A stretch of 64,000 nt of DNA from Schlesneria sp. DSM 10557 (GTDB taxonomy: Bacteria > Planctomycetota > Planctomycetia > Planctomycetales > Planctomycetaceae). Each line of letters begins with the position of its first letter. Position 1 is the first letter of the stretch. The notes under the pieces were generated by a model. It saw only the letters and a program-made list of their open reading frames with translations. It made no database searches and had not been told where the DNA came from. The stretch lies in the NCBI RefSeq assembly GCF_041860085.1, contig NZ_CP124747.1:496001-560000 (forward strand), read 5' to 3'. Below, one piece after another: positions 27,090-34,869 of this stretch. The translations under genes were made by a program, and so were the position numbers.

Positions 27090-28343
27090 ATGGAACACAG
27101 TGATATCCAACTGGTACGAAGGAAGGTCGAAGAAATCTACCGGGTCGAGTCGCGTCGCGTTCTGGCGACGCTGATCCGGCTGGTGGGCGAATTTGATCTC
27201 GCAGAAGAAGCCATGCACGATGCATTCGCTTCAGCGGTCGAGCAGTGGGGACGTGACGGTATCCCCAATAATCCCCGTGCCTGGCTGGTATCTGCGGGAC
27301 GATTCAAGGCGATTGACGTCATTCGACGTCGCTCGCGGTTTGACGCGTCACTCCCCAAGCTGGCGGTCAAACCGGAAGCCGCTGCGGAGATAGAAGAGGA
27401 TGTCGACGGCGGAGGTGTGGAAGATGACCGATTGCGGCTGATCTTTACCTGCTGCCACCCGGCCCTGTCGTCGAGTACTCAAATTGCGCTGACCCTGCGT
27501 GAAGTCTGTGGTCTGACCACGGAAGCCATTGCCACCGCGTTTCTGACGACGCCATCCACCATCGCTCAGCGAATCGTGCGTGGTAAAGCGAAGATTCGCG
27601 ATGCCAGGATTCCCTATCAAGTCCCTTCGATGGAGGACCTGCCGGCTCGATTGGACTCGGTTCTGGCCGTGATCTATCTCGTCTTCAATGAGGGATATTC
27701 GGCTTCCTCGGGTGAATCGCTGACGCGAGCCGATCTCTCGGGAGAAGCAATTCGACTTGGTCGGCTGCTGATGCAGTTGTTGCCGGATCCCGAGGTGATC
27801 GGCCTCGTGGCACTGATGCTGCTTCATGACTCGCGGCGTAAGGCTCGTACGGCAGAAAATGGCGATCTGATCCTGCTTGAGGATCAGGATCGCAGTCTGT
27901 GGAACTGGCCACAGATTGAGGAAGGTCACCGGCTGGCCGAGCAGGCATTTGCTGCCCCGATGCTGGGCGTCCATGCCATTCAGGCCGCGATCGCGGCCGT
28001 TCACACCTCGGCTGCGGACACCACATCGACAGACTGGGCGAAGATCGTCGCGCTGTACGACTTACTCCTTCGGGCAGAGCCTTCGCCGATCGTCGAACTG
28101 AACCGAGCGGTTGCCGTCGCGATGCGAGACGGGCCACAAGCAGGTATCGAACTCATCAACGTGATACTCGAACGCGGGCAACTCGCGAGGTACCACCTCT
28201 TACATGCGGCCCAGGCCGACCTCTATCGTCGGTTGGGGCAGAAGGTGGAGGCAAGAAGTTCCTATGAATCGGCCCTCAAGCTGGTCTCTCAGGAACCAGA
28301 GCGACGATTCATCGAAAAACGGCTTCGCGAACTCGATTCCTGA
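27090..28343 (+). CDS. ECF42-type RNA polymerase sigma factor with long C-terminal extension
   Basis: The 417-residue protein has sigma region 2 (LIRLVGEFDLAEEAMHDAFA, then NNPRAWLVSAGRFKAIDVIR) and region 4 (LTLREVCGLTTEAIATAFLT, TIAQRIVRGKAKIRDA). A C-terminal extension of about 230 residues with helical, TPR-like repeats (EPSPIVELNRAVAVAMRDGP, LLHAAQADLYRRLGQ) marks the ECF42 group. In that group the extension, not a membrane anti-sigma factor, is thought to control activity, and the gene sits beside DGPF proteins, as here: three DGPF genes follow on the same strand. Signal and target promoters are unknown. No anti-sigma gene is present. Confidence 0.92.
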   Translation: MEHSDIQLVRRKVEEIYRVESRRVLATLIRLVGEFDLAEEAMHDAFASAVEQWGRDGIPNNPRAWLVSAGRFKAIDVIRRRSRFDASLPKLAVKPEAAAEIEEDVDGGGVEDDRLRLIFTCCHPALSSSTQIALTLREVCGLTTEAIATAFLTTPSTIAQRIVRGKAKIRDARIPYQVPSMEDLPARLDSVLAVIYLVFNEGYSASSGESLTRADLSGEAIRLGRLLMQLLPDPEVIGLVALMLLHDSRRKARTAENGDLILLEDQDRSLWNWPQIEEGHRLAEQAFAAPMLGVHAIQAAIAAVHTSAADTTSTDWAKIVALYDLLLRAEPSPIVELNRAVAVAMRDGPQAGIELINVILERGQLARYHLLHAAQADLYRRLGQKVEARSSYESALKLVSQEPERRFIEKRLRELDS

Positions 28344-28470
28344 CTTCAAACGACAAACTGTCGATTGTTCAAATCGTCAGTCGACTAATCTGCAGACAGA
28401 GACGTGATGATCGATTCACGCAAATTCGTTTCGTGATTTTCCCATTCCTCAAATGCGAAAGGCTGCCATC

Positions 28471-28845
28471 GTGCGATTTATGCTGCTGATTTACTCGGAA
28501 GAAGGCTGCTGGGCCGAGGATGAACGAGAAAAATGTTTTCAGGAATCGACCCAGATCGCCAATGCGCTCCACAAAGAGGGGAAGTTCCTCGCCGCGTCGC
28601 CACTTCTGCCAGTGTCCATGGCGACCAGTGTACGAGTTCGCGATGGCAAACGATCGCTGACCGATGGGCCCTTCGCCGAAACTCGGGAACAACTGGGTGG
28701 TTTCTTCATGATCGAAGCGAAAGACATCGACGAAGCGGTCGAAATTGCAGCTCGGTTACCTGCGGCGAGGAAAGGGACTGTCGAGGTACGGCCGGTCCAT
28801 GAGCTGGAGGGACTTCCCGGTCGACAGGTGGGTAATTCGAAATAA
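28471..28845 (+). CDS. DGPF-family (YCII-related) protein 1
   Basis: A 124-residue protein with the YCII-like fold. The N-terminus MRFMLLIYSEEGCW and the signature TDGPFAETREQLGGFFMIEA are diagnostic for the DGPF family that accompanies ECF42 sigma factors. The Asp-Gly-Pro-Phe lies at about residues 67-70. Family members form a ferredoxin-like dimer; catalytic activity is unproven, although they are thought to be the regulated outputs of ECF42. I take the GTG at 28471 with GAAAGG 8 bases before it instead of the ATG at 28453. It follows the sigma gene by 127 bp. Confidence 0.88.
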   Translation: MRFMLLIYSEEGCWAEDEREKCFQESTQIANALHKEGKFLAASPLLPVSMATSVRVRDGKRSLTDGPFAETREQLGGFFMIEAKDIDEAVEIAARLPAARKGTVEVRPVHELEGLPGRQVGNSK

Positions 28846-28917
28846 TTTTTTGTCGAAGCTGCCAGTCTTCGTCGACTAAGTTCACGAGTGAGCAACCCAC
28901 GTGCAGGAATTCCTTCG

Positions 28918-29286
28918 ATGAAATACATGTTGCTGTGCTACGACGACGATGATCTTTGGAGGCAAAAAGGCGAGGACGCCTTAAAAGCCGCGATGAACGA
29001 GGCGGTTCAGCTGACCCATAAACTGAACGATCGCGGTCAGTACATTGATGCTTCGCCACTCCAACCCGTGGCGACAGCGAAATGTGTACGGGTCCGCGAT
29101 GGGGTTCGAACGGTGACAGACGGTCCGTTCGCTGAGACAAGTGAAGTCCTGGGTGGTTATTACCTGATCGAGGTTGAGAATCTGGATGAGGCGATTGCCG
29201 TGGCAGCCCAGCATCCGGGTGCCAGAATCGCGACGGTCGAAATTCGCCCGTTACGACAACTCGATGGTTTACCCGGCCCGGTCTGA
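28918..29286 (+). CDS. DGPF-family (YCII-related) protein 2
   Basis: A 122-residue paralogue of the previous protein, beginning MKYMLLCYDDDDLW and carrying TDGPFAETSEVLGGYYLIEV at about residues 65-84. The closing motif GARIATVEIRPL matches ARKGTVEVRPV in copy 1, so the two probably arose by duplication. The ATG at 28918 has AGGA 9 bases before it; the upstream ATG at 28888 adds ten unrelated residues. Gap to copy 1 is 72 bp, so shared transcription is likely. Confidence 0.88.
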   Translation: MKYMLLCYDDDDLWRQKGEDALKAAMNEAVQLTHKLNDRGQYIDASPLQPVATAKCVRVRDGVRTVTDGPFAETSEVLGGYYLIEVENLDEAIAVAAQHPGARIATVEIRPLRQLDGLPGPV

Positions 29287-29537
29287 ACGCGGGAATTGCT
29301 GAAAGCCTTTTGGACGCGGCACAGGCACTTTGCTGTCATGCAAAGACCGATGAGCCGCGACTCCAGCGCGTTGTTCCGGAGAGGGGCTTGCTCACGTCCC
29401 TCGATTCCCACATTTCTTAAACCAACTCGTGGTGCCTTGATCACGCGGAAGCCGAGAGAGGTCGGCTCCGTTGTCTGGTCGATGTTCTACTCTGAATCCG
29501 TGTGCCCTGCGAACTTGAATTGCCAAGGAGATTATCA

Positions 29538-30416
29538 ATGAAGGTGATTGTGATGGTAAAAGCAACAAAGGACTCAGAGGCCGCCGTCATGCCCGATGAG
29601 AAACTTCTCGCAGACATGGGGCGATACAATGAAGATCTGGTCAAAGCGGGAATCATGCTTTCCGGTGAGGGCCTCCACCCAAGTTCAAAGGGGGTCCGCG
29701 TTCGCTTTTCCGGCACCAAACGTTCTGTCATCGATGGTCCTTTTGCAGAGACGAATGAGTTAGTCGCAGGGTTCTGGATGTGGCGCGTGAAATCCATGGA
29801 AGAGGCGATCGAATGGGTGAAACGATGCCCCAATCCCATGCTCACCGATTCGGAAATTGAGATCCGTCCCGTCTTTGAGGCCGAGGACTTTGGTGAGTCC
29901 TTCACACCGGAACTTCGCGAGCAGGAAGCGACGCTCCGCGCCAAGGTGCTCGACCTGAATCTGGATCGATTCGAGGAGGGCCGGGAAATCCACGTCGCCG
30001 GGCTGAAGCAGGTTCACAATCTGCAGTCGAAGCATCAAATTCCCGATCAATGGCACACGTTCGTACCGGACATGGGCAAGGTTCCCGGTGCGATCGACGG
30101 GTGCACTTATGGCGTCACCTGGAACTGTAAGGAGAACGGCGATTTCGATTATCTGTGCGGTGTTGAGGTCGATCCTGAGACGCAGGACACCGGGGACTTT
30201 TCACAAGTGACCCTGCCCGCCGGTCGCTACGCCGTTTTTACACATCGTGACCATGTCTCTCGGCTTGAGGAGACGTACGACCGAATCTGGTGCAAATGGG
30301 TTCCCGATTCTGGACTGAAAATCCGCAAAGCGCCGTGCGTGGAATGTTACTCCCAAGATTTCAACGCCGAGACGGGGTTCGGTGGGACAGATATCTGGAT
30401 TCCCATCGAGGCATAG
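29538..30416 (+). CDS. DGPF domain fused to GyrI-like (effector-binding) domain
   Basis: Two domains in 292 residues. Residues 1-125 are a third DGPF/YCII-like domain (start MKVIVMVKATKDSEA; signature IDGPFAETNELVAGFWMWRV). Residues about 135-292 resemble the GyrI-like / AraC effector-binding domain, with GLKQVHN, YGVTWN, VTLPAGRYAVFTHRDHVS, and a C-terminal IWIPIEA strand. Effector-binding domains of this type hold small hydrophobic or cationic molecules. The fusion suggests that DGPF output and ligand binding are linked. AAGGAG precedes the ATG at 29538; the ORF opens earlier but without a start of equal quality. Confidence 0.85.
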   Translation: MKVIVMVKATKDSEAAVMPDEKLLADMGRYNEDLVKAGIMLSGEGLHPSSKGVRVRFSGTKRSVIDGPFAETNELVAGFWMWRVKSMEEAIEWVKRCPNPMLTDSEIEIRPVFEAEDFGESFTPELREQEATLRAKVLDLNLDRFEEGREIHVAGLKQVHNLQSKHQIPDQWHTFVPDMGKVPGAIDGCTYGVTWNCKENGDFDYLCGVEVDPETQDTGDFSQVTLPAGRYAVFTHRDHVSRLEETYDRIWCKWVPDSGLKIRKAPCVECYSQDFNAETGFGGTDIWIPIEA

Positions 30417-30607
30417 CTCTGGGGAATTCATAGTCCAAGGGAAAGTTCGTCCGCGCGACAGGCTCCGCACCATCGAGCTGACAGAGCAGTGAGCGCATCC
30501 CGCGTAGAGATTTCTGGTCGGGAGAGGGACGAAGTGTATATCCGCCCGCGGCAAGTCTTCGAGGGGCTCTCCGTTGCAGAGCCCAGGTTTTTGAGGAACG
30601 AACTTCT

Positions 30608-31144
30608 ATGGTTACCAATATCATCCTTGCCGTCGCGGCCATGCTGGCGGTGTTTCTGGTTGTCGTCGCGCTGCGGCCGTCGACTTATCGGGTCTCACGC
30701 TCGATCAGCGTCAACGCGTCGCCCGGGACTGTTTTCGACCACGTTAACGTGATGCAGCGTTGGCAAAAGTGGTCACCCTTTGAAAATGCGGATCCGGCCA
30801 TGAAACGGGTCTTCGAGGGGCCCGAGGCGGGGGTCGGCGCTGTCTATCGGTGGGAAGGAAATCATCAGATTGGAACAGGCAGCAACACGATTGTGGAGAG
30901 CCGTCCGAACGAACTGATCCGGTTCAAACTCGAAATGCTGAAGCCACACTGCGGCACCAACGACGTTGATTTTCAGTTCCAGCCGGATGCCCAGGGGACA
31001 AAAGTGACCTGGACAATGCAGGGGAGATTGAACTTCATTACCAAGATCATAGATTTGATCATCGGCATGGATGCCATGATTGGCAGCCAGTTCCAGGAGG
31101 GGCTGAAGCAACTGAAGCTGGTTGCAGAGAATGAACCTGCCTAG
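30608..31144 (+). CDS. SRPBCC-family protein with N-terminal membrane anchor
   Basis: Residues 4-23 (NIILAVAAMLAVFLVVVALR) form one membrane segment. The rest is a START/polyketide-cyclase-like (SRPBCC) domain: VSRSISVNASPGTVFDHVNV, WQKWSPFE, TGSNTIVESRPNELIRFKLE and a long C-terminal helix FQEGLKQLKLVAE. Such domains hold hydrophobic ligands in a deep cavity. DGPF clusters often carry SRPBCC partners, and this gene follows the DGPF-GyrI gene by 191 bp on the same strand, so it probably belongs to the ECF42 group. Its stop overlaps the stop of the convergent deaminase gene by four bases. Confidence 0.85.
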   Translation: MVTNIILAVAAMLAVFLVVVALRPSTYRVSRSISVNASPGTVFDHVNVMQRWQKWSPFENADPAMKRVFEGPEAGVGAVYRWEGNHQIGTGSNTIVESRPNELIRFKLEMLKPHCGTNDVDFQFQPDAQGTKVTWTMQGRLNFITKIIDLIIGMDAMIGSQFQEGLKQLKLVAENEPA

Positions 31145-32376
31145 GAGATTTGTCGGAAGACCAGGTTGAATGCCCGAGCCTTGAAGCCGTGAAACGGCTT
31201 CACCGTGACATGGTTCGCTCGCAGGAAATCGAGCGATTGCTTGACCGGGTAGGCTTCCACATAGACCACTTTTCGGATCCCTGCATCGACGATGTATCGT
31301 GCACACTGAAAGCAGGGAAAGGTCGTGCAGTACAGGGTCGCTCCTTTGGCGGAGTGAGATCCCAATGACCGGATGGCACGCTCCTCGGCGTGAATCGCCG
31401 TACAGATTTCCATGTTGCGACTGGGAAAGAACGACAGCTTCAAATTCTCAAGGCAATTCGAACATCGATATGGCTTTTCGATCACCGGATGGAGTGTGCC
31501 ACATTTAGGGCAATGTACATTGCGCCGCGAATCGAGGCTCTTTTCCATTTCCGAATCTTTGTAACAAAAGCCGTACTGGCTTTTGCAGGGCATCATCGGA
31601 GTTGGATTTTCATTGTAGCCCACCGCCAGCGTCATTCCGTTCTCGCCGACGATGGCCGCCCCGACGAAGCGTTTCAGGCAGGCGGACTGATGCGACTGGG
31701 CGTATGCGATTGCCATTGCAACTTCGCTCGACGTCGCGGCGCGTCCGGTTCCACCGGACCTGTATTCGTGAGCTGCCCGCATCAGGTCGACGTCAGAACG
31801 GATCTCGCTCCAGACTGCTTTCTCGCGTGCCGAAGCACCCCCTTTGTCGTCTTCGTTCAGGACGACGTAGTCAGCAAACTGGACGCACCGGTCAACCTGC
31901 TGGCCATGGTCAAGTTCCTCGTCAGTATCGCGCGCATCGTCTCGATCGAAGTCGGCCTGGTCCCCCTGATATTCGGCCATCAGCCGGTTCCATCGCGTCT
32001 CCTTACTCGCCTGAACGGCGATCAGGAAAAAGTTCGGTGCGAACCGGTGCATCAGCTCTTTGGCTTCCTGCAGATTTCGAATGCTGTCAATGACCAGATC
32101 GCTTGTCCGGTCGCGGACTTCCCCTTCGTGCAGAATGCCATTCACTTTCAGTGTCTGCTTCACCCAGTACGAGGGATCCTGCGCGCGAAATTCGTTACCG
32201 ATATCCTGGAGCATATGGCGCTTGTCATAAGTCCCTTCAGCCAGTCGGCGCGCTTTTTCCTGTCGGATCACATCCGAGATGCGGAACTTCTTGAACCCAT
32301 GGGCTTCAAATGCATCTGCGACGGTCGAGACCCCGCTACCGATCGGACCGGTGATTCCGATGACTAACCGAGCCAT
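31141..32376 (-). CDS. P-loop kinase-like plus cytidine deaminase protein (anti-phage dCTP deaminase / AvcD-like)
   Basis: The 411-residue protein joins an N-terminal nucleotide-kinase-like domain (P-loop GPIGSGVST at about 10-18, RDRTSDLVIDSIRN at about 88-101, FDRDDARDTDEELDHGQQVD) to a C-terminal zinc deaminase. The deaminase active site has HAEERAI (His 329, Glu 331) and PCFQC (Cys 355 and 358). Just before it is an extra four-cysteine ribbon, CPKC and CSNC (289-308). This architecture matches the dCTP/dCMP deaminases that deplete dCTP during phage infection (AvcD and relatives); plain dCMP deaminases lack the kinase-like part. Housekeeping dCMP deamination remains possible. Start ATG 32376 has a weak ribosome site. 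Confidence 0.8.
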   Translation of the reverse strand: MARLVIGITGPIGSGVSTVADAFEAHGFKKFRISDVIRQEKARRLAEGTYDKRHMLQDIGNEFRAQDPSYWVKQTLKVNGILHEGEVRDRTSDLVIDSIRNLQEAKELMHRFAPNFFLIAVQASKETRWNRLMAEYQGDQADFDRDDARDTDEELDHGQQVDRCVQFADYVVLNEDDKGGASAREKAVWSEIRSDVDLMRAAHEYRSGGTGRAATSSEVAMAIAYAQSHQSACLKRFVGAAIVGENGMTLAVGYNENPTPMMPCKSQYGFCYKDSEMEKSLDSRRNVHCPKCGTLHPVIEKPYRCSNCLENLKLSFFPSRNMEICTAIHAEERAIRSLGSHSAKGATLYCTTFPCFQCARYIVDAGIRKVVYVEAYPVKQSLDFLRANHVTVKPFHGFKARAFNLVFRQIS

Positions 32377-32444
32377 ACTTTGCCATTCCCATATTTACGG
32401 TCACACTGACGAGTTTGAAATCACCCGAGCAAACCAGTTGCTCG

Positions 32445-32479
32445 CCCCGAACCCCGAACCCCGAACCCCGAACCCCGAT
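32445..32479 (-). repeat. five tandem 7-bp units (TTCGGGG on the minus strand), G-quadruplex-type
   Basis: On the plus strand CCCCGAA repeats four times exactly with a fifth copy ending GAT. On the minus strand, the sense strand of the deaminase gene, this gives five GGGG runs separated by TTC, a classic pattern for a parallel G-quadruplex. It lies 69-103 bases before the deaminase ATG and 22 bases after the stop of the small upstream gene. A 7-bp unit is prone to slipped-strand length change. Confidence 0.9.
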
Positions 32480-32501
32480 GCACTTATCGCGCATTCGGGT
32501 A

Positions 32502-32726
32502 CTACTCTTCACCTGCGTCGCCGGGTTGACCTTGGTCAGGTTCAGTCGCTGATTCCTCACTGAAGAACCCGTTCTGGAATTCACGACAAGAGTGCACCGG
32601 TTGCATCGGATACTTCGCCCATCGCCGATTCATCAATCCAATCTGGCACATCAAAAACCGGGAGCCCCTGCCCGAGTGGACCACTCGCCGATGCTGGCAG
32701 CATTCACAAAGGCTTGGCGGGTTCAT
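32502..32726 (-). CDS. small Cys-rich protein, probable zinc binder
   Basis: About 74 residues. The N-terminus reads MNPPSLCECCQHRRVVHSGR, then GSRFLMCQ and, after KYPMQPVHSC, an acidic tail. The C-x-C-C ... C ... C spacing together with VVxSGRGSRFLxC and KYPxQPVxxC looks like a recurring mini-protein of planctomycetes with a single metal site. Function is unknown. The start ATG at 32726 is a guess; the ORF opens at a TTG at 32744 and I see no clear ribosome site. It is on the same strand as the deaminase gene, 125 bp upstream of it. Confidence 0.55.
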   Translation of the reverse strand: MNPPSLCECCQHRRVVHSGRGSRFLMCQIGLMNRRWAKYPMQPVHSCREFQNGFFSEESATEPDQGQPGDAGEE

Positions 32727-33187
32727 GTACGGCGCACTACGCAATCGTCTAAGGATCGGATGGAGGACATTTCAGTCCGCCTGATTTGTGTCGGGTTTGC
32801 CTCGCGTGCCACTAGCAGTTGTGGGCTCACGGATTTCGACGACAACATATCGGTGGGATGACCCGGCGTCAATTTAGCGAAGTTGCACTGAAATTCCATG
32901 AGACTCGGCGAATCACTCCGAGTCCCGAGATAAAGTGCTTCCCAGCGGTCTGCCTCATCCTCGCCACGGCTTCCTCCGTAGATTGGCTAGATCGCGCGAG
33001 GGAGACTGCTCGAACAGGTCTGTCGGGTGTGCCCCACAGACCTGTCGGGTGTGGAGTGATCTTGCTGGAAATAAGGCCTTGGTCGGGCTCAAGGCTTGAG
33101 CCGAAACGGGATCGATGTGACAGGTGCTGAGGGCGAAAAGGGACGCGGAGTTCACCGAACTCTCCTCCAGCTATCGACCTCCGAAGT
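32727..33187. other. intergenic with strong hairpin at 33014-33045
   Basis: About 460 bp between the two small Cys-rich genes. It contains a perfect 10-bp inverted repeat ACAGGTCTGT/ACAGACCTGT (33014-33023, 33036-33045) that extends, past one mismatch, through GGG/CCC to a TGTG tetraloop. CTGTCGGGTGTG also occurs twice as a direct repeat (33020-33031, 33042-33053). No T run follows on either strand. A 136-codon ORF here looks noncoding. Confidence 0.5.
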
Positions 33188-33349
33188 TCAGCCTCGTCCG
33201 CCTTCGCAACAGGTCTCACAGATGGTGTGGCAGCGGGAGCACTGCAGCTTGGCTCGAATCTCGAACAGTTTGCCACCACACGCAGGGCAAACGGGTTCAG
33301 CCGGGCAAGGAGGAAGGCTGGGAGCAGAGGTTTCCGTTTCGTGTTTCAT
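33188..33349 (-). CDS. 53-residue zinc-ribbon mini-protein
   Basis: After a Pro-rich leader the protein is almost only a ribbon: CPACGGKLFEIRAKLQCSRC followed by HTICETCCEGGRG. Two C-x-x-C knuckles 13 residues apart form a clear zinc site, with a third CxxCC close by. Similar tiny ribbons with ICETCCEG-like ends are familiar from planctomycetes. Function unknown. The ATG at 33349 follows AGGTG. The direction is the same as the small Cys-rich gene and the deaminase downstream, but 460 bp separate it from them. Confidence 0.6.
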   Translation of the reverse strand: MKHETETSAPSLPPCPAEPVCPACGGKLFEIRAKLQCSRCHTICETCCEGGRG

Positions 33350-33601
33350 CGCGATATGCACCTGGACCAAGATCTTGCTTGCACCCTGTTTCATAGAGTG
33401 TTGTACGACACCGCTGCAGGGTCAACCTGTGTCGCGTTTCCGGTTTCCCGGTTTGTCCAGTCCTGCGTTGTGCGAGGTAGCCATTTCTGATCGAAGTGAG
33501 CACTTCAGCACCTGATCAGTCTTTCTCAGGCTCCCTCGTGAAAGCTTGCACTCCCCGCGAGCATTCGTTCGAGAACGAGGCCGCTCAGGCTCTCGGGACG
33601 T
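33350..33601. other. intergenic right of the zinc-ribbon gene
   Basis: About 250 bp up to the citrate synthase terminator (350 bp to the citrate synthase stop). It should hold the promoter of the zinc-ribbon gene. I see no further ORF or repeat. Confidence 0.3.
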
Positions 33602-33631
33602 AAAAAAATGGGATGAAAAACCATCCCATTT
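33602..33631 (-). terminator. rho-independent terminator of citrate synthase
   Basis: Perfect 10-bp stem AAATGGGATG/CATCCCATTT (33606-33615, 33622-33631) with a 6-base loop; read on the minus strand it runs into seven T. It lies about 70 bp after the citrate synthase stop. Confidence 0.9.
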
Positions 33632-33699
33632 CCTGTTACCGAATGCTGCGAAGGAGTGACATCCGCCGACGAGAATTTCCCTCGCGGAGTTTCTCAGAT

Positions 33700-34869
33700 T
33701 TAGCGCTGGTCAATTGAGCGATAGGCACGTTCGACCGGTCCAATGTAGTTGGAGGAAGGGCGAATGATCTTGTTGTCGCTGAGTTGCTCAAGGATATGAG
33801 CACACCAGCCCACGATGCGGCTCGCGGCGAAGACGCAGGTGAACATGTCGCCCGGAATCCCCATGTAGGACTGCAGGCTGGCAGAGTAGAAGTCGACGTT
33901 GCAGTTCTTGTGAATACTCGTTTTGACTGCCTGTTCCATGGCCAGCGAAATGTCGTACAGCTTGGTGTCGCCGGTCTCTACGCCCAGACGGCGGGAAAGA
34001 TCCTTCAGGTGAATCGCCCGTGGGTCTTCGACCTTGTAGACCGCATGTCCGAAGCCCATGAACTTGCCCTTCTTGGCACGAACGGCTTCGACCCAGGGGA
34101 CGACATTTGCGACTTCGCCGATTTCCTGAAGAGTCTTCAGAACTTCCGTGTTGGCCCCACCGTGCAGAGGCCCCTTGAGTGCCCCAATGGCACCAGTCAC
34201 GGCGGAATAAATGTCGGACAACGTTGCGGCGATGACACGAGCCGCGAATGTGCTGGCGTTGAGCGCGTGTTCCGCGTGCAGAATCAGGATCAGGTCCATC
34301 GCTTTTTCGGCGTCTTTTGATGGAACCTTGTCATTCAGCATGTACATGAAGTTCGCGGCGTGGCTCAAGTCATCTCGCGGAGCGACAGGCTCTAGACCAG
34401 CCTGAATTCGCCGAATGGCGGCGACGATCGTCGTCATTTCCGCAGTTAACCGAATCGCCTTTTCGAAATTGGCGTTCGGAGAATTGTCTTCGGCGGTCGG
34501 ATCGTAAACGCCTGACATCGAGATGGCGGACCGTAGAGCGGCCATCGGGGGCGTGTGCTTGGGAAGTGACTTCAGGAACGTCAGAATCTGAGGTTCAATT
34601 TCACGATGATGGACCAGAACTTTATTGAAGTCGGCCAGCTGCTGTGAGGTTGGCAGTTCTCCCTTGAAGAGCAGGTAAGCGGTCTCTTCGAAGGAGCTGT
34701 TTTTCGCGAGGTCGTGAATATTGTAACCGCAGTAGACAAGTTTCCCCTCATCACCATTCACGTCGCAGATTTTCGTATCGGCGGCGATGATCCCCTTCAA
34801 TCCACGGGTCGCCGCTTTTTCTGCAGCGATTTCTTTTTCTGAGGCGGAGGATGATACAGCGGCAGTCAT
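33700..34869 (-). CDS. citrate synthase
   Basis: A 389-residue protein of the bacterial citrate synthase / 2-methylcitrate synthase family. It shows the N-terminal GIIAADTKICDVNGDEGKLV strand, ILILHAEHALNASTFAAR (His of the active site), GPLHGGANTEVLKTL (second active-site His) and GFGHAVYKVEDPRA (third), and near the C-terminus the substrate-binding region NCNVDFYSASLQSYMGIP with the catalytic Asp. It condenses oxaloacetate with acetyl-CoA in the TCA cycle; a methylcitrate role cannot be ruled out by eye. I start at the ATG at 34869, since the 14 codons before it are poor. A terminator follows. Confidence 0.93.
   Translation of the reverse strand: MTAAVSSSASEKEIAAEKAATRGLKGIIAADTKICDVNGDEGKLVYCGYNIHDLAKNSSFEETAYLLFKGELPTSQQLADFNKVLVHHREIEPQILTFLKSLPKHTPPMAALRSAISMSGVYDPTAEDNSPNANFEKAIRLTAEMTTIVAAIRRIQAGLEPVAPRDDLSHAANFMYMLNDKVPSKDAEKAMDLILILHAEHALNASTFAARVIAATLSDIYSAVTGAIGALKGPLHGGANTEVLKTLQEIGEVANVVPWVEAVRAKKGKFMGFGHAVYKVEDPRAIHLKDLSRRLGVETGDTKLYDISLAMEQAVKTSIHKNCNVDFYSASLQSYMGIPGDMFTCVFAASRIVGWCAHILEQLSDNKIIRPSSNYIGPVERAYRSIDQR

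Noticed and set aside
31390..32367. 325-codon plus-strand open frame
   Set aside because: Antisense to the deaminase gene; composition rich in Arg, His and Cys with no domain, while the minus-strand reading has clear motifs.
32445..32479. Possible CRISPR-like array
   Set aside because: Units are 7 bp with no spacers; it is a simple tandem repeat.
32869..33279. 136-codon minus-strand open frame
   Set aside because: Overlaps the zinc-ribbon gene in another frame, runs through the hairpin and direct repeats, and shows no protein-like pattern.
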